Translations under genes and position numbers: made by a program
The notes under the pieces: model-generated
What the model saw: only the letters and a program-made list of their open reading frames with translations
The model's database searches: none
What the model was told of the DNA's origin: nothing
In this document: positions 1-9,185 of the stretch, piece after piece
How the letters are laid out: each line of letters starts with the position of its first letter
How positions within the stretch are numbered: the first letter of the stretch is position 1
Source: Opitutia bacterium
GTDB taxonomy: Bacteria; Verrucomicrobiota; Verrucomicrobiia; Opitutales; Opitutaceae
Assembly (NCBI GenBank): GCA_016217545.1
Contig: JACRHT010000012.1
Span: 248,001-312,000, forward strand
DNA: 64,000 nucleotides
Reading direction: 5' to 3'

Positions 1-1374
<1,374 letters not shown>

Positions 1375-1394
1375 GGCGGCAACCTACGTGCCAT

Positions 1395-1428
1395 GCCCCG
1401 ACTGGCAATGCGCAACGCGCGTCGGGGC
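1395..1428. other. Stem-loop between mscS-like gene and mgtE
   Basis: GCCCCGAC at 1395-1402 pairs with GTCGGGGC at 1421-1428. It lies downstream of the MscS gene and upstream of mgtE on the minus strand. No T-run follows, so I do not call it an intrinsic terminator. Confidence 0.35.
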
Positions 1429-1446
1429 GCGAACGTTGCGCAGGCG

Positions 1447-2709
1447 TCAGGCTTTGACCGACGGGATGGGCAGCGAGGCGACGTGCACGGTCTGCGTCGG
1501 GAACGCAAAGGAGAGACCGCGCGCCTCGACGACGCGCATGATGCCGAAGTTGATTCGCTGGCGCACCTGCATGTGTTTCGCGAAGTCAGCGTCCTTGATC
1601 ACGTAGACGATCCAGACGTCGAGCGATGACGCGCCGTAGTCGCGGAAGTAGACGTGCGTATCGGGTGCGTTGACCGCCGGGTCACTCTCGATGAGGCGGC
1701 GGATGTCGGCGACGACGCCCTCGAGCTGCTCCGGGTGCGCTTCGTAGGCGACGCCGATGATCTGCTCGACGCGGCGGGCGGTGAAGCGCGAGAGGTTGAC
1801 GATGGATTCGTTCGCGACGGTGCGGTTCGGGACGGTGACGAGCGAGCGGTCGACCTTGCGGATCTTCGTCGAACGCAGGCCGATGTCCTCGACCGTGCCG
1901 GTGTGCGCGCCGACGGTGACCGTTTCGCCAATGCGGAACGGTTGATCGGTCGCGACGACGACGGAGCCGAAGATGTTGGCGATGGTGTCCTGCGCGGCGA
2001 GGGCGAAGGCCAAGCCACCGATGCCGAGGGCGCCGAGAGCAGCCTTCACGTCGTAGCCGAGGCTCTGGATCGTCACGAGGATGCCGATCAGCACGAAGAT
2101 CGTGATCAGGAATTTCTTGATCCACGGCATGAACGCCGCGACGCCCATCTGCTTTTCGCGCGCGACTTCATGCGCGTGCTCCAGCACGGCGTCGAAGGCG
2201 CGATAGAGGCCCCAGAAGATCGCGGCGGAGAACGCGATCGTCGACCCCATCGCGATGTAGTGGTCGGTGTTCTCGGAGAGCTTCAGCACCTTCAACGAAG
2301 CGAAAATGCCGAGCAGCATGACGAACGTCGCCGTCGGCTGCTCCATGGCCGGGAAGAGTTTGTCGTCGAGCGTCGTCTCGGTCTTCGAGGCCAGCTTCTT
2401 CAGGTAGTGGAAGATGATGTTCGTGACGACGTGGCGGAGGAGCACGCCGCAAACGAGGAACGCCGCCGCGATGCCGTAGTGCGTGAGCGTGTTGGATCCG
2501 TCGCTCGGCACATGGAGCGCGTGCAGAATCACGTCGACGAGATGTTCGAGGAGATCGGGGGCACGCTCGGCGGGGGCGACGACGACAGCGGTCGTCGCGG
2601 CGGCCGCGGTCTTTTGCGCGGCGTCGGGGTTGGCGGCGGCTTGGGCGAGCGCCAGCACGGGCGCGGCGAACGGAGCGAGGCCAGCGAGAAGTTTGCGGGA
2701 GAAATTCAT
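1447..2709 (-). CDS. MscS-family mechanosensitive ion channel
   Basis: 420-residue small-conductance mechanosensitive channel family protein, expected to open under membrane tension at osmotic downshock. A signal-like hydrophobic N-terminus (1-23, ending ALAQA) is followed by an Ala-rich linker and about five membrane segments between 75 and 250. The glycine/alanine-rich pore helix and beta-domain start are seen in ALGIGGLAFALAAQDTIANI, followed by GETVTV and the VPNRTVAN motif of the MscS beta domain. It is longer than E. coli MscS (286) because of the extra N-terminal segments, like YnaI/YbdG-type members. It stands upstream of mgtE on the same strand with a 72-base gap. Confidence 0.92.
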   Translation of the reverse strand: MNFSRKLLAGLAPFAAPVLALAQAAANPDAAQKTAAAATTAVVVAPAERAPDLLEHLVDVILHALHVPSDGSNTLTHYGIAAAFLVCGVLLRHVVTNIIFHYLKKLASKTETTLDDKLFPAMEQPTATFVMLLGIFASLKVLKLSENTDHYIAMGSTIAFSAAIFWGLYRAFDAVLEHAHEVAREKQMGVAAFMPWIKKFLITIFVLIGILVTIQSLGYDVKAALGALGIGGLAFALAAQDTIANIFGSVVVATDQPFRIGETVTVGAHTGTVEDIGLRSTKIRKVDRSLVTVPNRTVANESIVNLSRFTARRVEQIIGVAYEAHPEQLEGVVADIRRLIESDPAVNAPDTHVYFRDYGASSLDVWIVYVIKDADFAKHMQVRQRINFGIMRVVEARGLSFAFPTQTVHVASLPIPSVKA

Positions 2710-2823
2710 GGTGGGGTTCCCTAGAAAGCCCCGCGCCGGCTCTTGTCAAAGCGGAAGCCCGGGCGCGCGCGGCATGTTTCGCCGCTTGCCGAGCCGGGGG
2801 TCTGTCCCACACTTTGCGGCCCA

Positions 2824-3789
2824 ATGTCACTGCCGCTCGCGCTTTTCGATTCGATGCCTTGGTGGGCCTGGACCGGCTTTCTCGGCTTTGTTGCCGCGAT
2901 GCTCGCGCTGGATCTCGGCGTGTTCAACCGCAAGAGCCACGAGGTCACGCTCAAGGAGGCGCTTGTGTGGTGCGTCGTGTGGTTCGCGCTCGCGATGGGT
3001 TTCTACGGCCTGATCGCGACCGGCACCCTCGGCAACGGTCTCGGCCGGAAAGAGGGGCTGGAGTTCCTGACCGGCTACATCGTCGAGCTGTGCCTGAGCG
3101 TCGACAACGTCTTCGTCTTCATCGTCATTTTCCAATACTTCAAGGTCGAGCCGCGCTACCAGCATCGCGTGCTCTTCTGGGGCATCCTCGGCGCCGTGAT
3201 CATGCGCGCGCTGTTCATCTTCGCCGGCATCAGCCTGATCAACGCCTTCCACTGGGTCATCTACGTCTTCGGCGCGTTCCTCGTCTACACGGGCGTCAAG
3301 CTGGCGATGCCCAAGAACGAGGAGGGGCTCGAGCCCGAGAAAAATCCCGCCGTGAAACTCGCGCGGCGCTTCCTGCCCGTCACGCCGAACTACCACGAGG
3401 GTCACTTCTTCGCGCGCATCAACCACCGGCGCTACGCCACGCCGATGTTTCTCGTGCTGCTCGTGGTCGAGACGACCGACGTGATGTTCGCGCTCGATTC
3501 GATCCCCGCGGTCATCGCGATCACGCGCAATGAGTTCATCGTTTTCACGTCGAACATCTTCGCGATCCTTGGCCTGCGCTCGCTCTATTTCGCGGTGTCA
3601 GGCGTGATGCAGCTCTTCCGCTACCTGAACATCGGCCTCGCGGTCATCCTCGTCTTCGTCGGCCTGAAGATGCTCGCGTCGCACTACGTCGACGTCTCGA
3701 TCCAACTCTCGCTCGGCATCATCGGCACCGTGCTGGCCGCCTCGATCCTCGCCTCGGTGCTCATCCCGCAGGCGCGCAAGGAGGACTGA
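2824..3789 (+). CDS. TerC/Alx family integral membrane protein
   Basis: 321-residue TerC-family protein with about nine membrane segments. It has the two conserved acidic membrane motifs ELCLSVDNVFVF and FALDSIPAV, the second preceded by VVETTDVM. Family members are linked to manganese or other metal export (Alx, MeeF/MeeY) and tellurite resistance; the substrate here is unknown. An upstream in-frame extension to 2743 is possible, but ATG 2824 begins directly with the conserved MPWWAWTGF-type N-terminus. Another TerC paralogue of a shorter type is at 52679-53416. It converges on the next gene with no spacer. Confidence 0.9.
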   Translation: MSLPLALFDSMPWWAWTGFLGFVAAMLALDLGVFNRKSHEVTLKEALVWCVVWFALAMGFYGLIATGTLGNGLGRKEGLEFLTGYIVELCLSVDNVFVFIVIFQYFKVEPRYQHRVLFWGILGAVIMRALFIFAGISLINAFHWVIYVFGAFLVYTGVKLAMPKNEEGLEPEKNPAVKLARRFLPVTPNYHEGHFFARINHRRYATPMFLVLLVVETTDVMFALDSIPAVIAITRNEFIVFTSNIFAILGLRSLYFAVSGVMQLFRYLNIGLAVILVFVGLKMLASHYVDVSIQLSLGIIGTVLAASILASVLIPQARKED

Positions 3790-4419
3790 TCAGCGCGGCG
3801 TCCGGGCCGCGCAAACGTCCGCCACGTCGGCCAAGTCGATCAGGACCGGCAGCGCCGATTCCAGATGGGCGACCGCCATCGAGCGCGAAAACGAACCCGG
3901 CTCCACGAAGGTAACCCAGCCGTCTTTCCGGGCAAACACGCCATGTGCTCCGGCCGCGCGCGCGGCGTTGAGCTTCAGTTGGATTTCCGGCAGCAACGCG
4001 GCCGCGAATTCGACCGGCCGGTTCGTCACGATGAACCACTCGGCATCGAAGCGCGGCTCGCCGATCCGGATTTCCTTCGCACCGAACAGCTCGCTGAGCT
4101 TCGTCAGCACGCCCTGCGCGCGGAGCTCGAACACCACGTCGCTCGCAGCCGGTGTCGCGACGCCCGCGGCGATCCATTGCTTCCGGCTCTTGCCTGTGCC
4201 GGTGGTGTAGGTCCAGACGCGCACCTGTCGACCTTGCAGGCGGCCCTCGAGCCGGTGCTGCTCCCAGCCGAGCACGCGCTTGCCCCGCACCACCTGCAGA
4301 CCGATGCGATCGGCGAGCGCAGCGAGATTCGCCAGTCCCTGCCGGTGCGCGCGAATGCTCAGCATGATGAAACCCGCCATTACGCCAAGGCCGAGAACGA
4401 CGATCACGAGCGCTTCCAT
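3790..4419 (-). CDS. Hypothetical membrane-anchored protein
   Basis: 209 residues, not recognised. One N-terminal membrane segment (about 4-22, EALVIVVLGLGVMAGFIML) is followed by a soluble, probably cytoplasmic, domain with alternating hydrophobic strands and the short motifs VWTYTTGTGKSRKQW and FDAEWFIVTNRP. The start at 4419 places the hydrophobic helix at the N-terminus; an open frame continues upstream to 4536 but gives a basic, low-complexity extension. It ends one base from the stop of the convergent TerC gene. Confidence 0.7.
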   Translation of the reverse strand: MEALVIVVLGLGVMAGFIMLSIRAHRQGLANLAALADRIGLQVVRGKRVLGWEQHRLEGRLQGRQVRVWTYTTGTGKSRKQWIAAGVATPAASDVVFELRAQGVLTKLSELFGAKEIRIGEPRFDAEWFIVTNRPVEFAAALLPEIQLKLNAARAAGAHGVFARKDGWVTFVEPGSFSRSMAVAHLESALPVLIDLADVADVCAARTPR

Positions 4420-4480
4420 GCCGGCAGCAAATCCCCGCGCCTCCCGCCGCGCGAGCGCGAACCCGTTCCTCTCTCCCCCG

Positions 4481-4521
4481 AAAAATAAAGCCGCCGGGCC
4501 CGCTAAGCGGACTCCGGCGGC
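4481..4521 (-). terminator. Intrinsic terminator of the hsp20 pair
   Basis: GCCGCCGG at 4490-4497 pairs with CCGGCGGC at 4514-4521, with a smaller inner CCGC/GCGG stem. On the minus strand the hairpin is followed by TTTATTTTT (4489-4481). It lies 51 bases after the stop of the second hsp20 gene. Confidence 0.8.
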
Positions 4522-4572
4522 AACTCGGACGCGCACACACGCACGTGCCGAGCGTTACCCCTAAAAGGTGGT

Positions 4573-4986
4573 TCAGTTCACCGCGATCTTGCGCGGCTTC
4601 ACGGCCTCGGCCTTCGGCAGCGAGACGCGGAGCACGCCGTCCTTCAGCTCCGCGTGGATCTTGTCCACGTCGACCGAGTTGTCGTGCTCGAACGACAGCG
4701 CGTAGGGCGCGTCGACCGTTTCGCGATAGAGCTGCGTCCAGCCTTCCGGCTTCTGCCAGGCGCGGCGGCCGTGGATGCTGAGCACGCCGTCCTCGGCCGA
4801 CAGCTCGAGGCCGTCCTTCGCGACGCCGGGGAGCTGCACCGTCAGGCCCCACGCCTCGTCGGTCTCCTTCAGCTCGTAGACGGGCTTCAGGGTGAATTCC
4901 GATTCGGAGCTGGCGGTGCTGTCGTTTGCCTCGCGGCGCGCGAGAGCGCGCGAGAGACGCGGAACGATTTGATTGAAGAGAGTCAT
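4573..4986 (-). CDS. Small heat shock protein, Hsp20 family
   Basis: 137-residue alpha-crystallin-domain chaperone expected to bind unfolding proteins in the cytoplasm. The alpha-crystallin domain spans about 35-135 with QLPGVAKDGLELSAEDGVLSI and the C-terminal DGVLRVSLPKAE (G-x-L and LPK) motifs. It has a short, polar N-terminus. It is the second gene of a pair, 29 bases after the Hsp20 gene at 5016-5447, and likely shares its promoter and the terminator at 4481-4521. Confidence 0.92.
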   Translation of the reverse strand: MTLFNQIVPRLSRALARREANDSTASSESEFTLKPVYELKETDEAWGLTVQLPGVAKDGLELSAEDGVLSIHGRRAWQKPEGWTQLYRETVDAPYALSFEHDNSVDVDKIHAELKDGVLRVSLPKAEAVKPRKIAVN

Positions 4987-5015
4987 GGTGGGTTTTTCTC
5001 CGTGCTGAAAGGTGA

Positions 5016-5447
5016 TCAGTTGACGTTGATGGCGATCTTGCGCGGCTTCGCCTGCTCCTGCTTCGGGAGCGTGACGGTGAGCACGCCGTTCTCGAGCGCG
5101 GCGCTGACCTTGTCGGCCTGCACGCTCTCGGGGATCGAGATCGAGCGGCTGAAGTTGAACGACTGCTCGCCCTCCTTGCGCGTGGCGTTGATCGTCAGGT
5201 AGTCCTCGATCATCTCGACGGCGATATCCTCGCGCTTCACGCCCGGGAGCTCCGCGCGGACGTAGGTGTTGTCCTTGTCCTCGTAGAGATCGACCGCGAA
5301 GCGCGGCGCCGCCGGCGTCGCGGCGTCCGCCAGAGCGGTCGCGAAGAGACGATCGATTTCCGACTCCAGACCGGTCCAGGGATTCTGAAACGCGGACCCA
5401 CGAAAGAGGGTCGCGCGGGGATGGGCATAACGAACGATGCGATACAT
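5016..5447 (-). CDS. Small heat shock protein, Hsp20 family
   Basis: 143-residue Hsp20 chaperone. The N-terminus includes NPWTGLESEIDRLF, typical of class A bacterial Hsp20; the alpha-crystallin domain begins at FAVDLYEDKDNTY and ends with NGVLTVTLPKQEQ. The start at 5447 is chosen because a strong ribosome binding site AAGGAG lies ten bases upstream and the frame before it encodes a basic non-conserved stretch. It differs clearly from its downstream partner, so the pair may form hetero-oligomers as in other bacteria with two Hsp20s (inference). Confidence 0.92.
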   Translation of the reverse strand: MYRIVRYAHPRATLFRGSAFQNPWTGLESEIDRLFATALADAATPAAPRFAVDLYEDKDNTYVRAELPGVKREDIAVEMIEDYLTINATRKEGEQSFNFSRSISIPESVQADKVSAALENGVLTVTLPKQEQAKPRKIAINVN

Positions 5448-5617
5448 GGTGGTGGTTCTCCTTTTAAAACTGGGTTGTGCCACCGCAGTGCATCCCACGT
5501 GCCGCCCCTTCGCCGCGCGCAAATCGCGACCGCGCCGCCACTTGTTTTCCGCGCGCGAAATCCATTGGGAAATTCCGCCCCACCCTGTGACGCCCCACCT
5601 GCGCAACTCCGTCGCGC

Positions 5618-6136
5618 TTACCCCGCCGCCATCACATCGAACACCAACAGCGGCAGTTCGCGCGGGTGTTTTCCAAGGAGGAGATAGCGCTCCTCCCCCA
5701 CCCGGCGCGCGCCCATGCGGAGATAAAAGCCTTCCGCGTTCGGGTCGGATTTAATCTCCAGCCGCCGAACGCCAAGTTTGCGCGCGATAGCCACCGCGGC
5801 GCGAAACAACTCGCGCCCGCTGCCCTGTCCCATGTGGGCCGGCGCGATCCAAAAATGCTCCAGCCACCAAAGATCGCCGTCCCGCCGCAGGCTGAAAAAG
5901 CCGACGCGCACGGCGTCCTCCACGCGCACCGCGACGAAAACCTCTTCGCGCGCCAGCGTCCCCGATGTGATCCGCAACGAATCCGCCCACGCCTCGATCC
6001 ACTCGGGAGGATAGCCCCAGTGCGCCTTCGCCGCGCGACACAGTTCGGTCAACTCGCCGACCTCGGCTGGCACGGCGCGTCGAATCGAAAAGGTGGGCGG
6101 CAACGTCACCGGCACAGTGCACGCACGTTGTGACAC
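5618..6136 (-). CDS. GNAT-family N-acetyltransferase
   Basis: Up to 172 residues with a GNAT fold: FSIRRAVPAEVGELTELC at the N-terminus, VGFFSLRRDGDLWWLEHFWIAP as the central strands, the acetyl-CoA loop HMGQGSGRELF (Q/R-x-x-G-x-G/A), and GFYLRMGARRVGE near the C-terminus. The acceptor is unknown. The longest start is GTG at 6136; GTG codons a few residues later are equally possible, so the first 10-15 residues are uncertain. It is divergent from the C-S lyase gene and the two share a short promoter region. Confidence 0.85.
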   Translation of the reverse strand: MSQRACTVPVTLPPTFSIRRAVPAEVGELTELCRAAKAHWGYPPEWIEAWADSLRITSGTLAREEVFVAVRVEDAVRVGFFSLRRDGDLWWLEHFWIAPAHMGQGSGRELFRAAVAIARKLGVRRLEIKSDPNAEGFYLRMGARRVGEERYLLLGKHPRELPLLVFDVMAAG

Positions 6137-6193
6137 GCCGTCAATTTTCCCGTGGCCAGCGCCGCACCGCCTGCCTCACCCTGCGATTTTCCG

Positions 6194-7351
6194 ATGAGCT
6201 TCGACTTCGACACTCCGATCGACCGCGCCCGCAGCGACAGCCAGAAATGGCAAAAATACGCCGGCAAGGACATCCTGCCGCTCTGGGTCGCAGATATGGA
6301 CTTCGCCGCGCCGCCGGTCGTCGTCGATGCGCTGCACGCACGCGTCGCGCACGGCGTGCTCGGTTACGCAAAGCCGTTGCCCGCGCTCGCGGAGGCGACG
6401 GTCGCCTATTGCGCGCGCCGCTACGGCTGGCAGGTCGACCCGGCGTGGCTCGTCTGGTTGCCCGGCCTCGTCACCGGCCTGAACGTCGCCGCTCGCACGC
6501 TCGGTGAAGAAGGCGACGAAATCCTCTGCACCACGCCGGTCTATCCGCCGTTCATGAGTTCGCCGGCCAACCAGCGCCGACGCACCGTGGCCGTGCCGAT
6601 GACGAAGAACGGCGCGCGCTGGGAAATGGACTTCGCCGCGCTCGAGCGGGCAATCACACCGCGCAGCCGCGCGTTCTTCCTCTGCAGCCCGCACAACCCC
6701 GTCGGCCGCACCTTCACGCGCGCGGAGCTGGCGCAACTCGCCGACTTTTGCGTGCGGCACAATCTCACGCTCGTCTCCGACGAGATCCATTGCGACCTGA
6801 TCCTCGACGACGTCGCGCACATCCCCACGGCGACGCTCTCGCCCGAAATCGCCGCGCGCAGCATCACGCTGATGGCGCCGAGCAAAACTTACAACGTGCC
6901 CGGCCTCGGCACTTCGCTCGCGATCATCCCCGACCCCGCGCTCCGCGCCGCCTTCACGCGCGCCGCCAGCGGCATCGTGCCCGACGCCAACGTCCTCGGC
7001 CTCGTCGCGTGCGAGGCGGCCTTCCGCCATGGCGAACCGTGGCGCCAGGAATTGCTCGCCTATCTCCGCGGCAACCGAGACCTGATCGAGCAGACCGTCG
7101 CCAGCGGCCAGTTGCCCGGCGTGACGATGACGCACGTGGAGGCGACCTACCTCGCGTGGCTGGACATCTCCGCGCTGCGCCTGCCTAACGCGCACGCGTT
7201 CTTCGAGCAACACGGCCTCGGCTTCTCCGACGGCGCCCCTTTCGGCGCCGCCCCGAACACGCACGTCCGCCTGAACTTCGGCTGCACCCGCGCCACGCTC
7301 CGCGAAGCCCTCACCCGCCTCACCCGCGCCGTCGGTGCCGCCCCACGCTAA
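6194..7351 (+). CDS. PatB/MalY-type PLP aminotransferase (C-S lyase)
   Basis: 385-residue fold-type I PLP enzyme of the MalY/PatB group, expected to cleave cystathionine or related C-S bonds (or act as an aminotransferase). Signatures: LPLWVADMDF near the N-terminus, SPHNPVGRTFTRAEL, SDEIHCDLIL (PLP-binding Asp), and the Schiff-base lysine in APSKTYNVPGLG; ARG of the carboxylate site is in HVRLNFGC near the C-terminus. ATG 6194 is preferred over a start at 6152 because the homology begins with the FDFDTPIDR-type motif. It stands alone; no partner gene is obvious. Confidence 0.9.
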   Translation: MSFDFDTPIDRARSDSQKWQKYAGKDILPLWVADMDFAAPPVVVDALHARVAHGVLGYAKPLPALAEATVAYCARRYGWQVDPAWLVWLPGLVTGLNVAARTLGEEGDEILCTTPVYPPFMSSPANQRRRTVAVPMTKNGARWEMDFAALERAITPRSRAFFLCSPHNPVGRTFTRAELAQLADFCVRHNLTLVSDEIHCDLILDDVAHIPTATLSPEIAARSITLMAPSKTYNVPGLGTSLAIIPDPALRAAFTRAASGIVPDANVLGLVACEAAFRHGEPWRQELLAYLRGNRDLIEQTVASGQLPGVTMTHVEATYLAWLDISALRLPNAHAFFEQHGLGFSDGAPFGAAPNTHVRLNFGCTRATLREALTRLTRAVGAAPR

Positions 7352-7405
7352 GACGCTCGGCCCCCGCAGCACCGGTCGCTCCGCCCCTTTTCGCCTCCCG
7401 GCACG

Positions 7406-7422
7406 GTCACCTAATAGGTGAC
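7406..7422. repeat. GTAACC-type palindrome, copy 1
   Basis: GTCACCTAATAGGTGAC: two perfect 7-base arms around AAT. It differs from copies 3-5 by a symmetrical A to C / T to G change, which keeps the palindrome. It lies 55 bases after the C-S lyase stop and 70 bases before the start of the HTH gene. Confidence 0.85.
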
Positions 7423-7472
7423 TTCCTTCTCATCTTTTTAGAGGACACAGACTCAGTGCCTCCGCGCGCTGG

Positions 7473-7489
7473 GTCACCTATTGGGTTAC
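7473..7489. repeat. GTAACC-type palindrome, copy 2, at the HTH gene start
   Basis: GTCACCTATTGGGTTAC. One half matches copy 1 (GTCACC), the other half copies 3-5 (GGTTAC). It ends two bases before ATG 7492 and therefore covers the ribosome-binding region of the HTH gene. A role as autoregulatory operator or translation-masking hairpin is inference. Confidence 0.8.
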
Positions 7490-7491
7490 TC

Positions 7492-7851
7492 ATGAGTATC
7501 CCAAATCATCCACGACTCAGAATCTGGCTCGATATCGGAGGCGAAATGTTCGAGCTGGGCGAGCAACTGGTTGACGAAGCGCGCAAGCACGCCCGACGCC
7601 GACGCACCGCCTCCTATTCGACGGTCCGGCCCGGGCCGGCCACTCCGTTGTGGAACTTGCTCGCAGAGCATCTCCGCCGGGAGCTGCACCCCATCGGCGC
7701 GAAAGTGCGACTCGCACGTTACCTCGGGGTCCCGAAGCAGCGCTTGCACAATTTTCTGAAGGGCGGAGATCGCATGCCCGACGCGGAGTTGACGCTGCGG
7801 CTGCTCCACTGGTTGGCCGAGAAGCGCGGCGGTCGCGACCTTTCCCTCTGA
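7492..7851 (+). CDS. Small helix-turn-helix DNA-binding protein
   Basis: 119 residues. The C-terminal half carries an XRE/Cro-like helix-turn-helix at about 68-92: GAKVRLARYLGVPKQRLHNF, followed by PDAELTLRLLHWL. The basic stretch KHARRRR (32-38) may aid DNA binding. The N-terminal 60 residues are unrecognised. ATG 7492 is used; an in-frame start at 7456 would translate through palindrome copy 2. The stop codon TGA at 7849-7851 is itself part of palindrome copy 3. The gene is thus flanked by two palindromes on each side, which suggests that the protein binds them or that gene and repeats move together (inference). I do not recognise a named family. Confidence 0.8.
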   Translation: MSIPNHPRLRIWLDIGGEMFELGEQLVDEARKHARRRRTASYSTVRPGPATPLWNLLAEHLRRELHPIGAKVRLARYLGVPKQRLHNFLKGGDRMPDAELTLRLLHWLAEKRGGRDLSL

Positions 7852-7870
7852 GTAACCTAATAGGTTACTC
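7850..7870. repeat. GTAACC-type palindrome, copy 3, overlapping the HTH gene stop
   Basis: 21 bases with perfect 9-base arms GAGTAACCT and AGGTTACTC around AAT. The first two bases are the last two of the HTH stop codon. Confidence 0.9.
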
Positions 7871-7907
7871 GGGCGCGGAGTTTCCGAGGAAACGGAGAGC
7901 AGGAAGT

Positions 7908-7942
7908 CGGATTCGTGTAACCTATTAGGTTACTCGAATCCG
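7908..7942. repeat. GTAACC-type palindrome, copy 4, extended to 35 bases
   Basis: The core GTAACCTATTAGGTTAC is flanked by CGGATTCG (7908-7915) and its perfect complement CGAATCCG (7935-7942), so arms of 16 bases carry a single T/T mismatch at 7916/7934. It lies 80 bases before the dihydrouridine synthase start. A further small palindrome GTTTCC/GGAAAC lies between copies 3 and 4 at 7880-7893. Confidence 0.9.
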
Positions 7943-8021
7943 AGGTGGTGGCGATGGAAGCGATGGGGGCGAGCGCGGCGTTCTGATTTGCGCTCGGGCT
8001 CGACCGGCCAACCATCGCGGC

Positions 8022-9134
8022 GTGCGCATCGGGCCGTATGAATTTCCGTCGAATCTGTGTCTCTCGCCGCTGGCGGGTTACACGAACCTGCCGTTCCGGC
8101 TCGTCGTGCGCGAGATCGGCGGGCTCGACTGGGTCACGACCGACCTGATCAACGCCCGCTCGCTGCTCGAGCGAAACCACAAGGCGCTCCAGCTCGCTCA
8201 GACTGCACCGGCCGAGAAACTCCTCTCCGTCCAGCTCTTCGGCTCGGTGCCGGAGGAGATGCGCGACGCGGCGGCGATGGTCGAGGCGATGGGCATCGCC
8301 GCCGTCGACATCAACATGGGTTGCCCCGTCCGCAAGGTCGTGGGCGTGGGCGGCGGCTCGGCGATGATGACCGAACTCAAGAAAACCCAAGCGCTGGTCC
8401 GCGGCATGGTCGAGGCGGTGAAAATTCCGATCACCGCCAAGATGCGGCTCGGCTGGGACGAGAACAATCTCACCGCGCCCGACCTCGCGCGCGCGCTCGA
8501 GGACGTGGGCGTCGCCGCGATCTTCGTGCACGGCCGCACGCGGGCGCAGGGGTTTTCCGGCACGGTCAACCTCGCGGGCATCCGCAGCGTGGTGCAGGCG
8601 GTGAAGACAGTTCCGGTGATCGGCAACGGCGACGTCACGACGCCCGACGCCGCGAAGAAGATGTTCGACGAAACCGGCTGCGCGGGCGTGAGCATCGGTC
8701 GCGGCGCGTTCTACAATCCGTGGATTTTCCGGCACACGCTCGACTTCATCCGCACCGGCGCGATGCCACCGGAGGCGAGTTACGCCGAGCGCGTGCAGGT
8801 GATGCGACGACACCTCGAGCTGGCGTGTGAGGTCTTCGGCGAGGAGTTGGGCTGCCGGCTGTTTCGCAAGCCGGCGGCGTGGTATGCGAAGCGGCTCGGT
8901 CCGGCGAAGGAGTTCAAGAAATCCGTCGTGGGCCTGCGCACGCGCGCGGAGTTCGACGAGATTCTGGCGCGCTACGAGAAGTGGCGCGCGCAGTTCTGCG
9001 ACGAGCGCGGCGAATTGCTCCCGCGCTTCCAACCCGACCCGATGGTGGCGTCGTTCATGCGCGAGGAGGACGATCCGGCCGTCACGCGCCGCGAATCGAT
9101 TCCCGTGCCCAAGGGTCCGGTGGACACCTGGTGA
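8022..9134 (+). CDS. dus: tRNA-dihydrouridine synthase (DusB-like)
   Basis: 370-residue FMN enzyme reducing uridine to dihydrouridine in tRNA. TIM-barrel motifs: LSPLAGYTNLPFR at the N-terminus, the catalytic-cysteine loop INMGCPVRKV, KMRLGW, FVHGRTRAQGFSG, IGNGDVTTPD and the phosphate-binding SIGRGAFYNPWIF. The C-terminal helical tRNA-binding domain follows from about residue 250. The start is GTG 8022 (VRIGPYEF). The loop after the catalytic cysteine reads GVGGGSAM where many Dus proteins have a similar G-S/A-A motif, so it appears intact. Confidence 0.93.
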   Translation: MRIGPYEFPSNLCLSPLAGYTNLPFRLVVREIGGLDWVTTDLINARSLLERNHKALQLAQTAPAEKLLSVQLFGSVPEEMRDAAAMVEAMGIAAVDINMGCPVRKVVGVGGGSAMMTELKKTQALVRGMVEAVKIPITAKMRLGWDENNLTAPDLARALEDVGVAAIFVHGRTRAQGFSGTVNLAGIRSVVQAVKTVPVIGNGDVTTPDAAKKMFDETGCAGVSIGRGAFYNPWIFRHTLDFIRTGAMPPEASYAERVQVMRRHLELACEVFGEELGCRLFRKPAAWYAKRLGPAKEFKKSVVGLRTRAEFDEILARYEKWRAQFCDERGELLPRFQPDPMVASFMREEDDPAVTRRESIPVPKGPVDTW

Positions 9135-9185
9135 TGCAGGCTCGCGTCACGCCGCGCCCGACCGCAACCTCCGTCCGCTTCCCGC

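Noticed and set aside
7406-7942. CRISPR array from the repeated GTAACC units
   Set aside because: Only four units with unequal spacing, a gene between them, palindromic rather than repeat-spacer form, and no cas genes.
7406-7942. Insertion sequence around the HTH gene
   Set aside because: No transposase motif in the 119-residue protein and no target-site duplication that I can see; kept as palindrome cluster only.
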